Source of the DNA: JAVBUY01 sp031552735
Lineage (GTDB): Bacteria > Bacillota > Clostridia > Christensenellales > Aristaeellaceae
Direction of reading: 5' to 3'
Length of the DNA: 34,981 nt
Assembly: GCA_031552735.1 (NCBI GenBank)
Contig: JAVBMF010000075.1
Coordinates: forward strand, 1-34,981
Of this stretch, positions 14,474 through 22,519 are shown in pieces. The position numbers were made by a program, and so were the translations under genes. Within the stretch, counting starts at the first letter, position 1. Each line of letters begins with the position of its first letter. Under the pieces are notes generated by a model. The model saw only the letters and a list, made by a program, of their open reading frames with translations, ran no database searches and was not told where the DNA came from.

Positions 14474-16174
14474 ATGATGGAAAAAATCCGTCAAACATCC
14501 AGCGATCAGCGCACGCTCAAAGAGCGTGCGCGCGTTGCATTACCCGTCAGCTTCGCGCTGGCATTTACGTTTGTGGTGTTTGGCATCCTAGATGTTTTTA
14601 TCGCCAATCGCAATACAATATCATTTCCGCTGCGCGAGATACTGGGGATCGTTCTGCTTGTGGGACTGGCGGTTGGATTGGCGCTGGGTGCTTTGTTGCT
14701 GATTTTCCGTGGCAAGCTGCTGGACGTCGCCGTGTCGGTCGTACTCGGTGTGCTGATTGCCGGCTACGCGCAGGGCAACTTCCTGAATCTCGATCTGGGG
14801 CAACTCAACGCGGCAGTCGCATGGGAACGCTATACCGGTCACGCACTGAAAAACGTGCTGGTGTGGGGCGCACTCATCACGCTGCCGGTCCTGTTGCGCT
14901 GGCTGTGGCCGCGCGTGTGGCGGGGGTTCGCGATTTTTTTGCCGCTGCTCATAACCGGCATGCAACTCACCGCGCTCATCACATCGCTGCTAACCTCACA
15001 AGCGCTGTCTGCTGTCACGCCGGATCACTATCTCTCTATGCAGGGTAGCTACGCTCTGTCGAAGAAGCAGAATATCGTGGTATTCTCGCTGGATTATTTG
15101 GATGCGAACATCACGCGAAATATTTTGGACGCAACGCCACATTTTTTCGATCCGCTGGAAGGCTTCACCTATTATGAGGACAATATTGCATTATCCAGTT
15201 TTACCTTTCCCTCCTTGGCAGAAATGCTGACCGGCAAAATGTTTGCATTTGACAGGCCGACTGGAGACTATTTGCTTGCAGCCTGGCAAGAGTCATCCTT
15301 CGTGCCCGCTTTGCGCGCGCATGGATTTGATACAAGGCTGTATATTCCGCAAAATCATGCGTACCGGGAAGCCGCGGACTTGATCGGGCTGGCGGATAAC
15401 GTGCGGCCTCTATCCGCGCCCATTCGCATAGAGCGCGTCAACGCCGTGCGCCAACTGCTGAGCATATCGGCTTACCGCTATGCGCCGCACATTGCTAAGG
15501 CTACATTTTGGCGCAGCTCGGATATTTTCAGTCGCATGACGCATGTCCCGGGTACGGATGATGGATACACTGACGATAATTATGCGTTTTATCGGGGCTT
15601 GTTGGATCAGAAACTCTCGGCCGATGGCGAGCGGGGCGTATTCCTCTTCTATCACTTGCAGGGTAGCCACTGGCCGCTGCGCATCAATGAAAAAGTGGAA
15701 CCGGTATCCAGCGAAAAGACCTCAATTGATCAGCAATCGCGCGGTTGTTTTGAGATTGTCTATGAGTATATTCGCCAGATGAAGGCGTTGGGGATCTACG
15801 ATGATGCGACCATCATCATTACCGGCGATCATGGGTTTTCGTTGGGCACCGACTCAACGACCGCGCCCAGACTGACCGCGCTGATCGTCAAGCCCAAGGG
15901 CAGCCACAGCACACCGATGACATTCTCTGGCGCGCAGGTGTCGGCCATCCAGTTCCGCGCGACGGTGTTGGCGGAAGCGGGCATTGACGGCGAGGGATAT
16001 GGCCCAACCTATTCCGAAATTGCCGAGGGGCAGGATATGCAGCGGAAGTTCTATTATATGTGTCCACTGGGCGGCGGTCGTGGAAAGATCGAGGAGTTTT
16101 TGGTGAATGGCAGCGCCCATGACGCGCGCAATTGGCACAAGCAGGGTGAATTTGAAGGGCCGTACGGTTTATAG
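14474..16174 (+). CDS. Membrane sulfatase/LTA-synthase-like protein, paralogue 1
   Basis: The 566-residue product has about five membrane helices (22-45, 55-78, 83-106, 125-146, 150-175), then an extracytoplasmic alkaline-phosphatase-superfamily domain. Metal-site candidates are Asp207 (FSLDYLD) and GDHG (451-454), with His399 in HLQGSH. The expected nucleophile position is Thr244 in TFPS, which aligns with the sulfatase CxPSR motif but lacks Cys; a phosphotransferase or phosphodiesterase role, as in LtaS or EptA, is therefore likelier than sulfatase. GNFLNLDLGQL in the third helix is shared by all three paralogues. It probably decorates or builds a surface polymer. The weak ribosome binding site suggests coupling to the small gene upstream. 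Confidence 0.83.
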   Translation: MMEKIRQTSSDQRTLKERARVALPVSFALAFTFVVFGILDVFIANRNTISFPLREILGIVLLVGLAVGLALGALLLIFRGKLLDVAVSVVLGVLIAGYAQGNFLNLDLGQLNAAVAWERYTGHALKNVLVWGALITLPVLLRWLWPRVWRGFAIFLPLLITGMQLTALITSLLTSQALSAVTPDHYLSMQGSYALSKKQNIVVFSLDYLDANITRNILDATPHFFDPLEGFTYYEDNIALSSFTFPSLAEMLTGKMFAFDRPTGDYLLAAWQESSFVPALRAHGFDTRLYIPQNHAYREAADLIGLADNVRPLSAPIRIERVNAVRQLLSISAYRYAPHIAKATFWRSSDIFSRMTHVPGTDDGYTDDNYAFYRGLLDQKLSADGERGVFLFYHLQGSHWPLRINEKVEPVSSEKTSIDQQSRGCFEIVYEYIRQMKALGIYDDATIIITGDHGFSLGTDSTTAPRLTALIVKPKGSHSTPMTFSGAQVSAIQFRATVLAEAGIDGEGYGPTYSEIAEGQDMQRKFYYMCPLGGGRGKIEEFLVNGSAHDARNWHKQGEFEGPYGL

Positions 16175-16212
16175 CTATTGAATGGACGGCTGATCAGAAA
16201 GGCAATACCCGC

Positions 16213-17910
16213 ATGAACCAACCCGAAAAAACGCAAAACATATGGAAGGCACGGCTTCCCCTCGCGATGGCGGTGGGGCTGGCTGTGCCTTTTGCGTTTA
16301 TTGTGTTTGGCATTGTGGATGTGTTTTTGAATAATCGCGCGGTCATTCCATTTCCGGTGACGGCGATCCTTGGCGGGGTGCTGCTGCTGGCGGTGATCGT
16401 GCTGATATGCCTCGCTGGCGGACTGCTGCTGCTAAAAGGCAGGCTGTTTGACGCCGCGGTGTCGCTGGTCTTTGGCTTGCTCATCGCCGGGTATATTCAG
16501 GGCAATTTCCTAAACCTCAACCTGGGCCGCATGACCGGCGTGGACATCCCATGGTCGCGGTATACCGCGCATGGAATCATGAATGCGCTGATTTGGGCGG
16601 TGATTGTCGCGGTGCCGTTTGTCGCGCATCATTTCAGTGCGAAGTTGTGGCGCGGTGGCGTGCTGTTTGTGTCATGGCTGCTGATCGGCATGCAGTTGAT
16701 CGGGCTGGTGGTGCCGCTGGCCACCACCGGCGCGCTGCAGGACAAGATCGAGGGACAGTATCTGTCGATGGCCGACGCTTATGAGGTGTCCACACGCGAT
16801 AATGTGCTGGTGTTTTTGATCGATCGGTTGGACGCGACCTACCTTGAGGATGTGCTGGACAACGTGCCGGATTTCTTTGCGCCGCTGGATGGATTCACCT
16901 ATTATCGGGATAACACATCGCTGTACAGCCGTACCTTTCCCTCTGTGTCCGCATTGCTGACCGGTAAGACCTATGTGTTTGAAATGCCACCCGACCAATA
17001 CTTGACCGAGGCTTGGCGCGAAGGCGCGTTTATCCCAACCTTGCGCGCACATGGGTATACCACCAAGTTGTATATGGCCGAACGATACGCTTATTGGGAC
17101 GCGGGCGATCTTGCGGGACTTGCCGACAACCTGCGCACCAATCGGGGTGGCGCGTATGTAAAATGGCGCCCGGCTATCCAGAGCTTTGCGCTCATGTCGG
17201 CCTACCGCTACAGCCCGCATGTGTTCAAGCGGCTGTTCTGGCGACAGACACCGGCGTTCAACCGCCTGCTGGTCGTGCCCAACGAGGCTGACGCGTACGA
17301 TGAGAGCAACTACGCTTTTTATCAGGGATTGCAGCAAAGCGGCCTGACCACGCAGAATGAGCGCAACAACTTTGCGTATTACCACTTGCAGGGCAATCAC
17401 TACCTGGAGATCGACGAAAATATCCGGCCAACGGACGCGCAGCATCCGACTTCGTCGCGACAGAACCTGATGGGTTGCTTGCGCATTGTGTATGCGTATC
17501 TGGATCAACTCAAGGCATTGGGGCTTTATGACAACGCCACCATTGTCATTCTGGGTGATCATGGAAAATCGACCGATAACTACAATCTCGAAAAGCCAGT
17601 GCGCACCGCGGTGCTGTTCAAACCCAAGGGCAGCGCTGGCACGCCGATGCGCATGTCCGATGCGCCAACCTCGCATGCAGATTTTCAGGCGTCGGTGCTG
17701 GATGCGGCCGGGATTGATTGCGCAGACTTTGGCACGCCCTACCGCGCGGTGGATGAGGATGCGCCGCGTATGCGCACATACTTCTACCAGGTGGAGACGC
17801 TGGATGATCATCGCGTGTATCTGGAGGAGTTCGCCATCGAAGGCGCTGCGCAGGACTTTCAAAACTGGCGCAAGCTGCAGGAAATTGACTTGCTGTATCC
17901 ACGGTCATAG
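16213..17910 (+). CDS. Membrane sulfatase/LTA-synthase-like protein, paralogue 2
   Basis: The 565-residue product is collinear with paralogue 1: about five membrane helices in residues 18-172 with GNFLNLNLGRM, then the extracytoplasmic domain with Asp204 (FLIDRLD), Thr241 in RTFPS, His396 in HLQGNH and GDHG (448-451). The Thr nucleophile again replaces the sulfatase Cys. The start follows GAAAGG, 38 bp after paralogue 1, so they form one operon. C-terminal FQNWRKLQE matches the NWHKQ(G/E)E ends of the other two. Tandem duplication followed by divergence is the simplest history. Substrate unknown. Confidence 0.83.
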   Translation: MNQPEKTQNIWKARLPLAMAVGLAVPFAFIVFGIVDVFLNNRAVIPFPVTAILGGVLLLAVIVLICLAGGLLLLKGRLFDAAVSLVFGLLIAGYIQGNFLNLNLGRMTGVDIPWSRYTAHGIMNALIWAVIVAVPFVAHHFSAKLWRGGVLFVSWLLIGMQLIGLVVPLATTGALQDKIEGQYLSMADAYEVSTRDNVLVFLIDRLDATYLEDVLDNVPDFFAPLDGFTYYRDNTSLYSRTFPSVSALLTGKTYVFEMPPDQYLTEAWREGAFIPTLRAHGYTTKLYMAERYAYWDAGDLAGLADNLRTNRGGAYVKWRPAIQSFALMSAYRYSPHVFKRLFWRQTPAFNRLLVVPNEADAYDESNYAFYQGLQQSGLTTQNERNNFAYYHLQGNHYLEIDENIRPTDAQHPTSSRQNLMGCLRIVYAYLDQLKALGLYDNATIVILGDHGKSTDNYNLEKPVRTAVLFKPKGSAGTPMRMSDAPTSHADFQASVLDAAGIDCADFGTPYRAVDEDAPRMRTYFYQVETLDDHRVYLEEFAIEGAAQDFQNWRKLQEIDLLYPRS

Positions 17911-17946
17911 AAAAGCCTTCGCTTTCAAAGCGAAGGCTGTTTTTTC
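17911..17946. terminator. Bidirectional terminator between convergent paralogues 2 and 3
   Basis: AGCCTTCGCTTT / AAAGCGAAGGCT hairpin starting 3 bp after the paralogue 2 stop, followed by TTTTTTT on + and by TTTT on the minus strand. The + side T-run reaches the stop codon of paralogue 3. Confidence 0.9.
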
Positions 17947-19642
17947 ACCCGAACGGATATTCCACCGGCAACTCCTCTTGCTTGTGCCAGTTGCCAAAGT
18001 TCCGCGCGTCACCGTCGATGACGAAGTGCTCCAGATATTTGCGCGGCGAGTCCGCTTCGTCCACGCGGTAGTAGAAATCGCGCCGCACTTGCGCGTCGAC
18101 CGGCACGTCCTGTATGGGTGTGCCCATCGGCGGCAACCCGGCAGCGTCGCGGATGGTGGGCGAAAAGTTGGCGTGCGTGATGGGCGCGTCGGAGGTGACG
18201 AGCGGCGTGCCTTCGCTGCCAGCGGGCTTAACGAACATCGCGGTGGTCTTTGCGGTGGTCAGCGGCCAGTGGTTCTCGGACTTGCCATGATCGCCGGTGA
18301 TGAGGATGGTGGCGTCTTTGTAGATGCCCAACGCTTTCATCTGATCCATATAGGCATACAGAATTTCGAAGCAGCCCATGGTCTGCCGCGCGGCGGAGGT
18401 TTGCCCCTCCAGCACCGGTTCGACCCGCTCGTTGATGTTGTAAGGGTAGTGGCTGCCGTTTAGGTGGATAAACAGGAAGTTGTTGTGCGTGTCCTGCGCG
18501 GCCAGTCCCGTTTCCTTGAGCCCCAGATACACCGCGTAGTCGTTGAGCTGATAGGGCGCCGCGCCGCCCTGCGCCACCGCCATGCCGTCAAAGTCTCCGG
18601 TAGACATCCAGAAGCTGGGCTTGAGCGCGTGCGGGCTATAGCGGTAGGCCGACAAGCGCAGCATGCACTTGAGCAGCGGCTTGACTTTCGGGTGCACTTC
18701 GCCGGTGACGATGTTGTCGGCCACGCGCTCAATCTGTGTGATGTCGGAGAAGGCGTACCCCTCGGTCAGATAGAGTTTGGTGGTGTAGCCCTGCGCGCGC
18801 AAATCGGGCAGCAGCGTGCTTTCGCGCCACGCGGAGGCCAAGTATTCCGGCCCCGGCATATCATAGAGGCCCACCTTGCCGGTCAGCAGGTAGGGGATGG
18901 ATGGATAGGAGCGCGCATAGAGCGACGTGGTGTTGGGGTAGTAGGTAAAACCATCCAGCCGGTCAAAGAAGGCGGGGTTTTGCTGCTCTTTGACCTCGGC
19001 GATGAAGTCGGTGTCCAACCGATCGACCACAAAGACCAGAATGTTCTTTTCCGACGACACTTCGTACAGGCCGTTGACCGACAGATAGCGGCCATAGTCG
19101 GGGCGCGGCGGCATGGCGGCAAAGGTGGACACCAGCCCGACCAACTGCATCGCGGTGAGCAGCAGCGGCACGAATACACACAGCGCGCGCCACGTGCGGC
19201 GGCTGAAATAATACACGACAAAGGGCAGCGCCACCAGTCCCATCCACAGCGCCAGATTGACCACCGCATGGCGTGGCATGGTGTTCCAATAGATAGTGTC
19301 ACCATTGAGCTGCCCCAGATTCAGATTCAAAAAATTGCCCTGCGCATACCCAGCGATGAGCAGCCCGACAATCAGCGACAGCACAAGGTCGTAGGGCTTG
19401 CCGCGCAGCACGGCCATGACCGCAAGCCCGGCCGCCAGACAAGCCAACGCGGTCCACAGCGCGGGGCCGATCAGGTCGCGCATCAGAAAGGGCAGCGAAT
19501 CGGCATTGCGCAGGAACAGGTCGAGCATGCCGAAGAGCACAAAGGTGAATACGATGCCCACCACGGCGGGCAACGAAAAGGTCAGCCGCTGTGGAAGGCG
19601 GCGATCATCCTGAAAAAATGCGCGCAAGCGAGTGTTGTGCAT
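17945..19642 (-). CDS. Membrane sulfatase/LTA-synthase-like protein, paralogue 3
   Basis: The 565-residue product is a third copy in convergent orientation: about five membrane helices (22-45, 58-80, 85-108, 126-147, 151-175), GNFLNLNLGQLNG, Asp207 (FVVDRLD), HLNGSHYP with His398 and GDHG (450-453). The nucleophile position is Ser245 in SYPS rather than Thr. The start at 19642 follows AAAGGAG; it has its own promoter (19674-19702). Being separately promoted, it could be expressed under other conditions than copies 1 and 2. Confidence 0.83.
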   Translation of the reverse strand: MHNTRLRAFFQDDRRLPQRLTFSLPAVVGIVFTFVLFGMLDLFLRNADSLPFLMRDLIGPALWTALACLAAGLAVMAVLRGKPYDLVLSLIVGLLIAGYAQGNFLNLNLGQLNGDTIYWNTMPRHAVVNLALWMGLVALPFVVYYFSRRTWRALCVFVPLLLTAMQLVGLVSTFAAMPPRPDYGRYLSVNGLYEVSSEKNILVFVVDRLDTDFIAEVKEQQNPAFFDRLDGFTYYPNTTSLYARSYPSIPYLLTGKVGLYDMPGPEYLASAWRESTLLPDLRAQGYTTKLYLTEGYAFSDITQIERVADNIVTGEVHPKVKPLLKCMLRLSAYRYSPHALKPSFWMSTGDFDGMAVAQGGAAPYQLNDYAVYLGLKETGLAAQDTHNNFLFIHLNGSHYPYNINERVEPVLEGQTSAARQTMGCFEILYAYMDQMKALGIYKDATILITGDHGKSENHWPLTTAKTTAMFVKPAGSEGTPLVTSDAPITHANFSPTIRDAAGLPPMGTPIQDVPVDAQVRRDFYYRVDEADSPRKYLEHFVIDGDARNFGNWHKQEELPVEYPFG

Positions 19643-19673
19643 GGTGGCGCTCCTTTGTATAGTCGCTTTCGCT

Positions 19674-19702
19674 ATTATATCCCAACCATACAGGCAACGC
19701 AA
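19674..19702 (-). promoter_or_regulatory. Promoter for paralogue 3
   Basis: Minus strand TTGCGT (19702-19697), 17-bp spacer, TATAAT (19679-19674). Confidence 0.75.
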
Positions 19703-19712
19703 CGATAAAGCC

Positions 19713-19741
19713 TATACACACGCGCCCAAATGGAGTATGAT
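19713..19741 (+). promoter_or_regulatory. Possible promoter for the secreted protein at 19810
   Basis: TATACA (19713-19718), 17-bp spacer, TATGAT (19736-19741). Divergent from the paralogue 3 promoter, 10 bp away. Confidence 0.48.
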
Positions 19742-19809
19742 GGAAGCAGAAAAAAGCAGCGCATATACGTTGAATCAATGAGTGGAACATGGAAAGGCAG
19801 GCGTACACG

Positions 19810-20547
19810 ATGAAGCGGATGGCAATGTTGCTGCTGGCGGCAACCGTATTGTTTGGAGGCTTGAGCGCGGCGGCAGAGGCGCGCATCTTTGACGCGACCG
19901 ATGTGATGCTGCTCGGCGGCAAGGATGTGCTGGCATGCACCGGCCCCGAGGTATTGGCTGTGCTGGGACAGCCACAGCAGCGGCTGTTTGAGGGATACGA
20001 GGATGCCACTGCGAACGGCTTTGTGCTGTGGGAATACCCCGGCGTGGAGGTGGAGATGGTCAGCCGCGATGAGGCGCACTTTGCCGCGCAGACTGACCTG
20101 GCCACGCTGGCGCTGGAGGACCCACTGCTGTCGGTGTTCCAGATTTCGGTGACGGATACGGGCATTGCGGGCCCGCGCGGCATCGCGGTGGGCATGCAGC
20201 AGCAGGAGGTACTGGCCATGTTCCCCGCGCCAGCCGATTTGACCCCCGACGAGGAAGGCGAAACGGTGCTGTACAGTCAGCCGGTGGATGGAGCGGATAG
20301 CGACGAGTGGGTCGAGCACTATCCGCCTTACGGCGTGCTGTATGATTTGGGCGCCACCATGCGCGAGGAGATGGGGTACGACCAGCAACTGGAGCTGAAC
20401 TATGTCGATCCCGCGTTTTATGCGCAGCAGGGGCAGGAAGATTCGGCGCTGAATTTTGTGTATGAGCCGCAGTATATTCTGACGATATACTTTCGCGAGG
20501 GGCTGGTGAGCACCTACACGCTGTATCGCGGCGCGACCGCGGAATGA
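19810..20547 (+). CDS. Secreted protein of unknown function
   Basis: Not recognised. The 245-residue product has a clear signal peptide (MKRMAMLLLAATVLFGG, cleavage near AEA, residue 24) and an acidic mature part containing two similar-looking segments (VLACTGPEVLAVLGQPQQ and GIAVGMQQQEVLAMFP), which suggests two related subdomains with a common helix-turn pattern. No lipobox or anchor is seen, so it should be released or wall-associated. The ATG at 19810 has GGCAGG at good spacing; an in-frame ATG at 19789 would add seven residues before the signal peptide. Followed by its own terminator. Confidence 0.75.
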   Translation: MKRMAMLLLAATVLFGGLSAAAEARIFDATDVMLLGGKDVLACTGPEVLAVLGQPQQRLFEGYEDATANGFVLWEYPGVEVEMVSRDEAHFAAQTDLATLALEDPLLSVFQISVTDTGIAGPRGIAVGMQQQEVLAMFPAPADLTPDEEGETVLYSQPVDGADSDEWVEHYPPYGVLYDLGATMREEMGYDQQLELNYVDPAFYAQQGQEDSALNFVYEPQYILTIYFREGLVSTYTLYRGATAE

Positions 20548-20563
20548 GCAAGCAATAAAGAAA

Positions 20564-20595
20564 GCCCCGCTGAATTTCGGTTCGGCGGGGTTTTT
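20564..20595 (+). terminator. Rho-independent terminator
   Basis: CCCCGC..GCGGGG stem with an inner GAA/TTC pair, followed by TTTTT. Confidence 0.88.
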
Positions 20596-20660
20596 GCATG
20601 CGTGGCGGCGTGTGCGGAGAGACTGTGTGTTGGCTGATATAGGATGCCGATGGAGGATGT

Positions 20661-20831
20661 ATGAGCAGAAATTGGATGGGGCGCGCCTGTGCGGCGCTTG
20701 GCTTGATGGCACTGGTGTATTGTATTCTGGCCGAGGTGGACGGCATCGGCCGGTTCGCGCTGATTGTGGCGGGTGTTGGGCTTGGCGTGACGGGCATGTT
20801 TTTGCCGGGCAATGGGCGCAAAGACAGGTGA
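20661..20831 (+). CDS. 56-residue membrane protein
   Basis: A short reading frame with GGAGG directly upstream encodes a small protein with two hydrophobic segments (about 8-23 and 30-46) separated by an acidic turn (EVDGIG) and ending in a charged tail. The two-helix hairpin and the good ribosome binding site support a real gene. It ends 5 bp before the convergent DUF362 gene. Function unknown; no family recognised. Confidence 0.55.
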   Translation: MSRNWMGRACAALGLMALVYCILAEVDGIGRFALIVAGVGLGVTGMFLPGNGRKDR

Positions 20832-20836
20832 GCGCG

Positions 20837-22486
20837 CTATAGCTTAAACAGCGACAGATGATCGCCGATGGCGCGCAGTTTTTGCCCGAATCGCATGGGC
20901 GGCAAGGGCCAGGCCAGAAAATCCTTGTGCGCGTCCGCCGCGGACAGTGACGCGATGGGGAACACCCGGTCTGCGTCGGAACGGGGGCAATCCACCCATC
21001 GCCCGCGCAGAATCCAGTATGTCTTGTGGCAGAAGGTGCCGATCAGCGCCCCTGCCAGATCCAGAACGCGCCGGTTTGCCGGGGTAAGCAGCGGGAACAG
21101 CACCCCGGCGGCTTTGCAAGCCGCGACCATATGGGCGGCGGGGTCACAGCAACCGCTGACGCGAAAGCGCGCTGCGCCGGTATACGACTGCGCGCAGGAG
21201 CCCATGACGTACTTAGGCTGGGGCAACGCGCGGATGGCGGCTTCGTCATAGGCTTTGCCAGTGTGGTCATACCACAGGCGGGTATCCCCGACCGGCACGC
21301 CCGGTCCGATCACCACCGCCAGCGGGAAGGCGCGCCGCTCCGGCGCGGTGTGCGTGACATATTCAAAGCCCGAGCGCAGCGCGGACAGACAGCCGCCGCC
21401 GCAGGCCAGTTCCAGCGCGCGCGCGGTTTCCGGCGTCACATCGCCGGGCGCGGATACCGTCGGCGCGCCAGCCACGGTGTGCCCGGCCAATGCCAGCACG
21501 CCGGGGAACTGCGCGCGAAATGCCGCATCCATCAGCGAAGCATTCGCGCCATGAAAGATCGTGGGCGTGGCATCACCGATGATGTCCGCGGGCGGGTCCT
21601 CCTGCAGGCGCTTGGCGGCCTCCTGAAAAAGAGGCAGTGCATCAGGGTCAATGCCCATCATGCGCGCGGCGACCCGATCCACCGCGAGCGGCGCGTGGCC
21701 GCAGACAATGGCGCGCGTGTCCACCGGCAAAACCGGTGCGGGCGTGTTGCCGTCTCCCGCGACCACACCGTCCACCAGCACCAGATTTGGCGTGAACAGA
21801 TACCCAATATCGGCCAGCTTGGACGCGATGCGGTAGTTGTGGTTGCGCTCACGCAAGAAATAGGGAATGGTGCCCATGGCGTTTTTCAGGCCCAGCGTGA
21901 CGCCGGTGTACAGATTGGTTTTCATTTTGGGCACCGAAATATAGTAATCACGGCCTTCAACCACCGGCACAAAGGTGTCGGGGATGTAGATCTCGCGCAT
22001 GACCTCGGCTTTGGGCAACATATAGCGGACGACTGGACGCCGTTCCAGCGCAACCAGCGCGACGCCGTGGTGTTTGGCCAAGCGACTTAGACCGCTGGTG
22101 CGAAAGCAAGTGGGCGTGGGCATGGGTTTTCCGGCGGACTCCACAATGACAATGTGCGCGTGAAACCGCTTGAGATAGGCGATCAGCGCATCGAGTACAC
22201 GTGGGTCGGTGGAAGCCGGATAGTCAGCCTGCCGCATGCCCGCGCGGTGATACACCGATACCAAATTTGGCTTGACCAGCACCCGCTCGTAGCGCGCCAG
22301 TTCCTTGGTAAATCCGCTGCGGGCATCCAGCGTGTCTAGGGCGGTAAACACCGCTTCATAAATATCCCGGATATCGGCGCGCGCGAAGTAGCGGTCGCTG
22401 CCGTATTCCTTGGGTAAGGCGACATAGTCGGTTCGGTAGGCGGCCTGAGGCAAGCGTGTGACGACGACAGGCGCGGACGCGGGCAT
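20837..22486 (-). CDS. DUF362 family protein with Cys-rich C-terminal half
   Basis: The N-terminal half of this 549-residue product is a DUF362 domain (VLVKPNLV, STDPRVLDALIAYLK, VIVESAGKP, PKMKTNLYTGVTLGLKNAMG). DUF362 proteins are often associated with Fe-S chemistry, but no ferredoxin CxxCxxC module is present here. The C-terminal half has CGGGC (about residue 362), GSCAQ and SGCCDPAAHM, plus a further Cys, which could bind a metal or cluster. No signal peptide or membrane helix. The start follows AGGAGG at 8 bp. It is 33 bp downstream of the GGDEF gene on the same strand, so it is probably co-transcribed with it. Function unknown. Confidence 0.82.
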   Translation of the reverse strand: MPASAPVVVTRLPQAAYRTDYVALPKEYGSDRYFARADIRDIYEAVFTALDTLDARSGFTKELARYERVLVKPNLVSVYHRAGMRQADYPASTDPRVLDALIAYLKRFHAHIVIVESAGKPMPTPTCFRTSGLSRLAKHHGVALVALERRPVVRYMLPKAEVMREIYIPDTFVPVVEGRDYYISVPKMKTNLYTGVTLGLKNAMGTIPYFLRERNHNYRIASKLADIGYLFTPNLVLVDGVVAGDGNTPAPVLPVDTRAIVCGHAPLAVDRVAARMMGIDPDALPLFQEAAKRLQEDPPADIIGDATPTIFHGANASLMDAAFRAQFPGVLALAGHTVAGAPTVSAPGDVTPETARALELACGGGCLSALRSGFEYVTHTAPERRAFPLAVVIGPGVPVGDTRLWYDHTGKAYDEAAIRALPQPKYVMGSCAQSYTGAARFRVSGCCDPAAHMVAACKAAGVLFPLLTPANRRVLDLAGALIGTFCHKTYWILRGRWVDCPRSDADRVFPIASLSAADAHKDFLAWPLPPMRFGQKLRAIGDHLSLFKL

Positions 22487-22519
22487 GGCAAAACCTCCTC
22501 TTTTGTGCGGTGAAAAATC

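Noticed and set aside
14474..19642. True arylsulfatases
   Set aside because: The Cys (or Ser) of the CxPSR formylglycine motif and its Arg are not present: two copies have Thr and one has Ser followed by Ile, not Arg.
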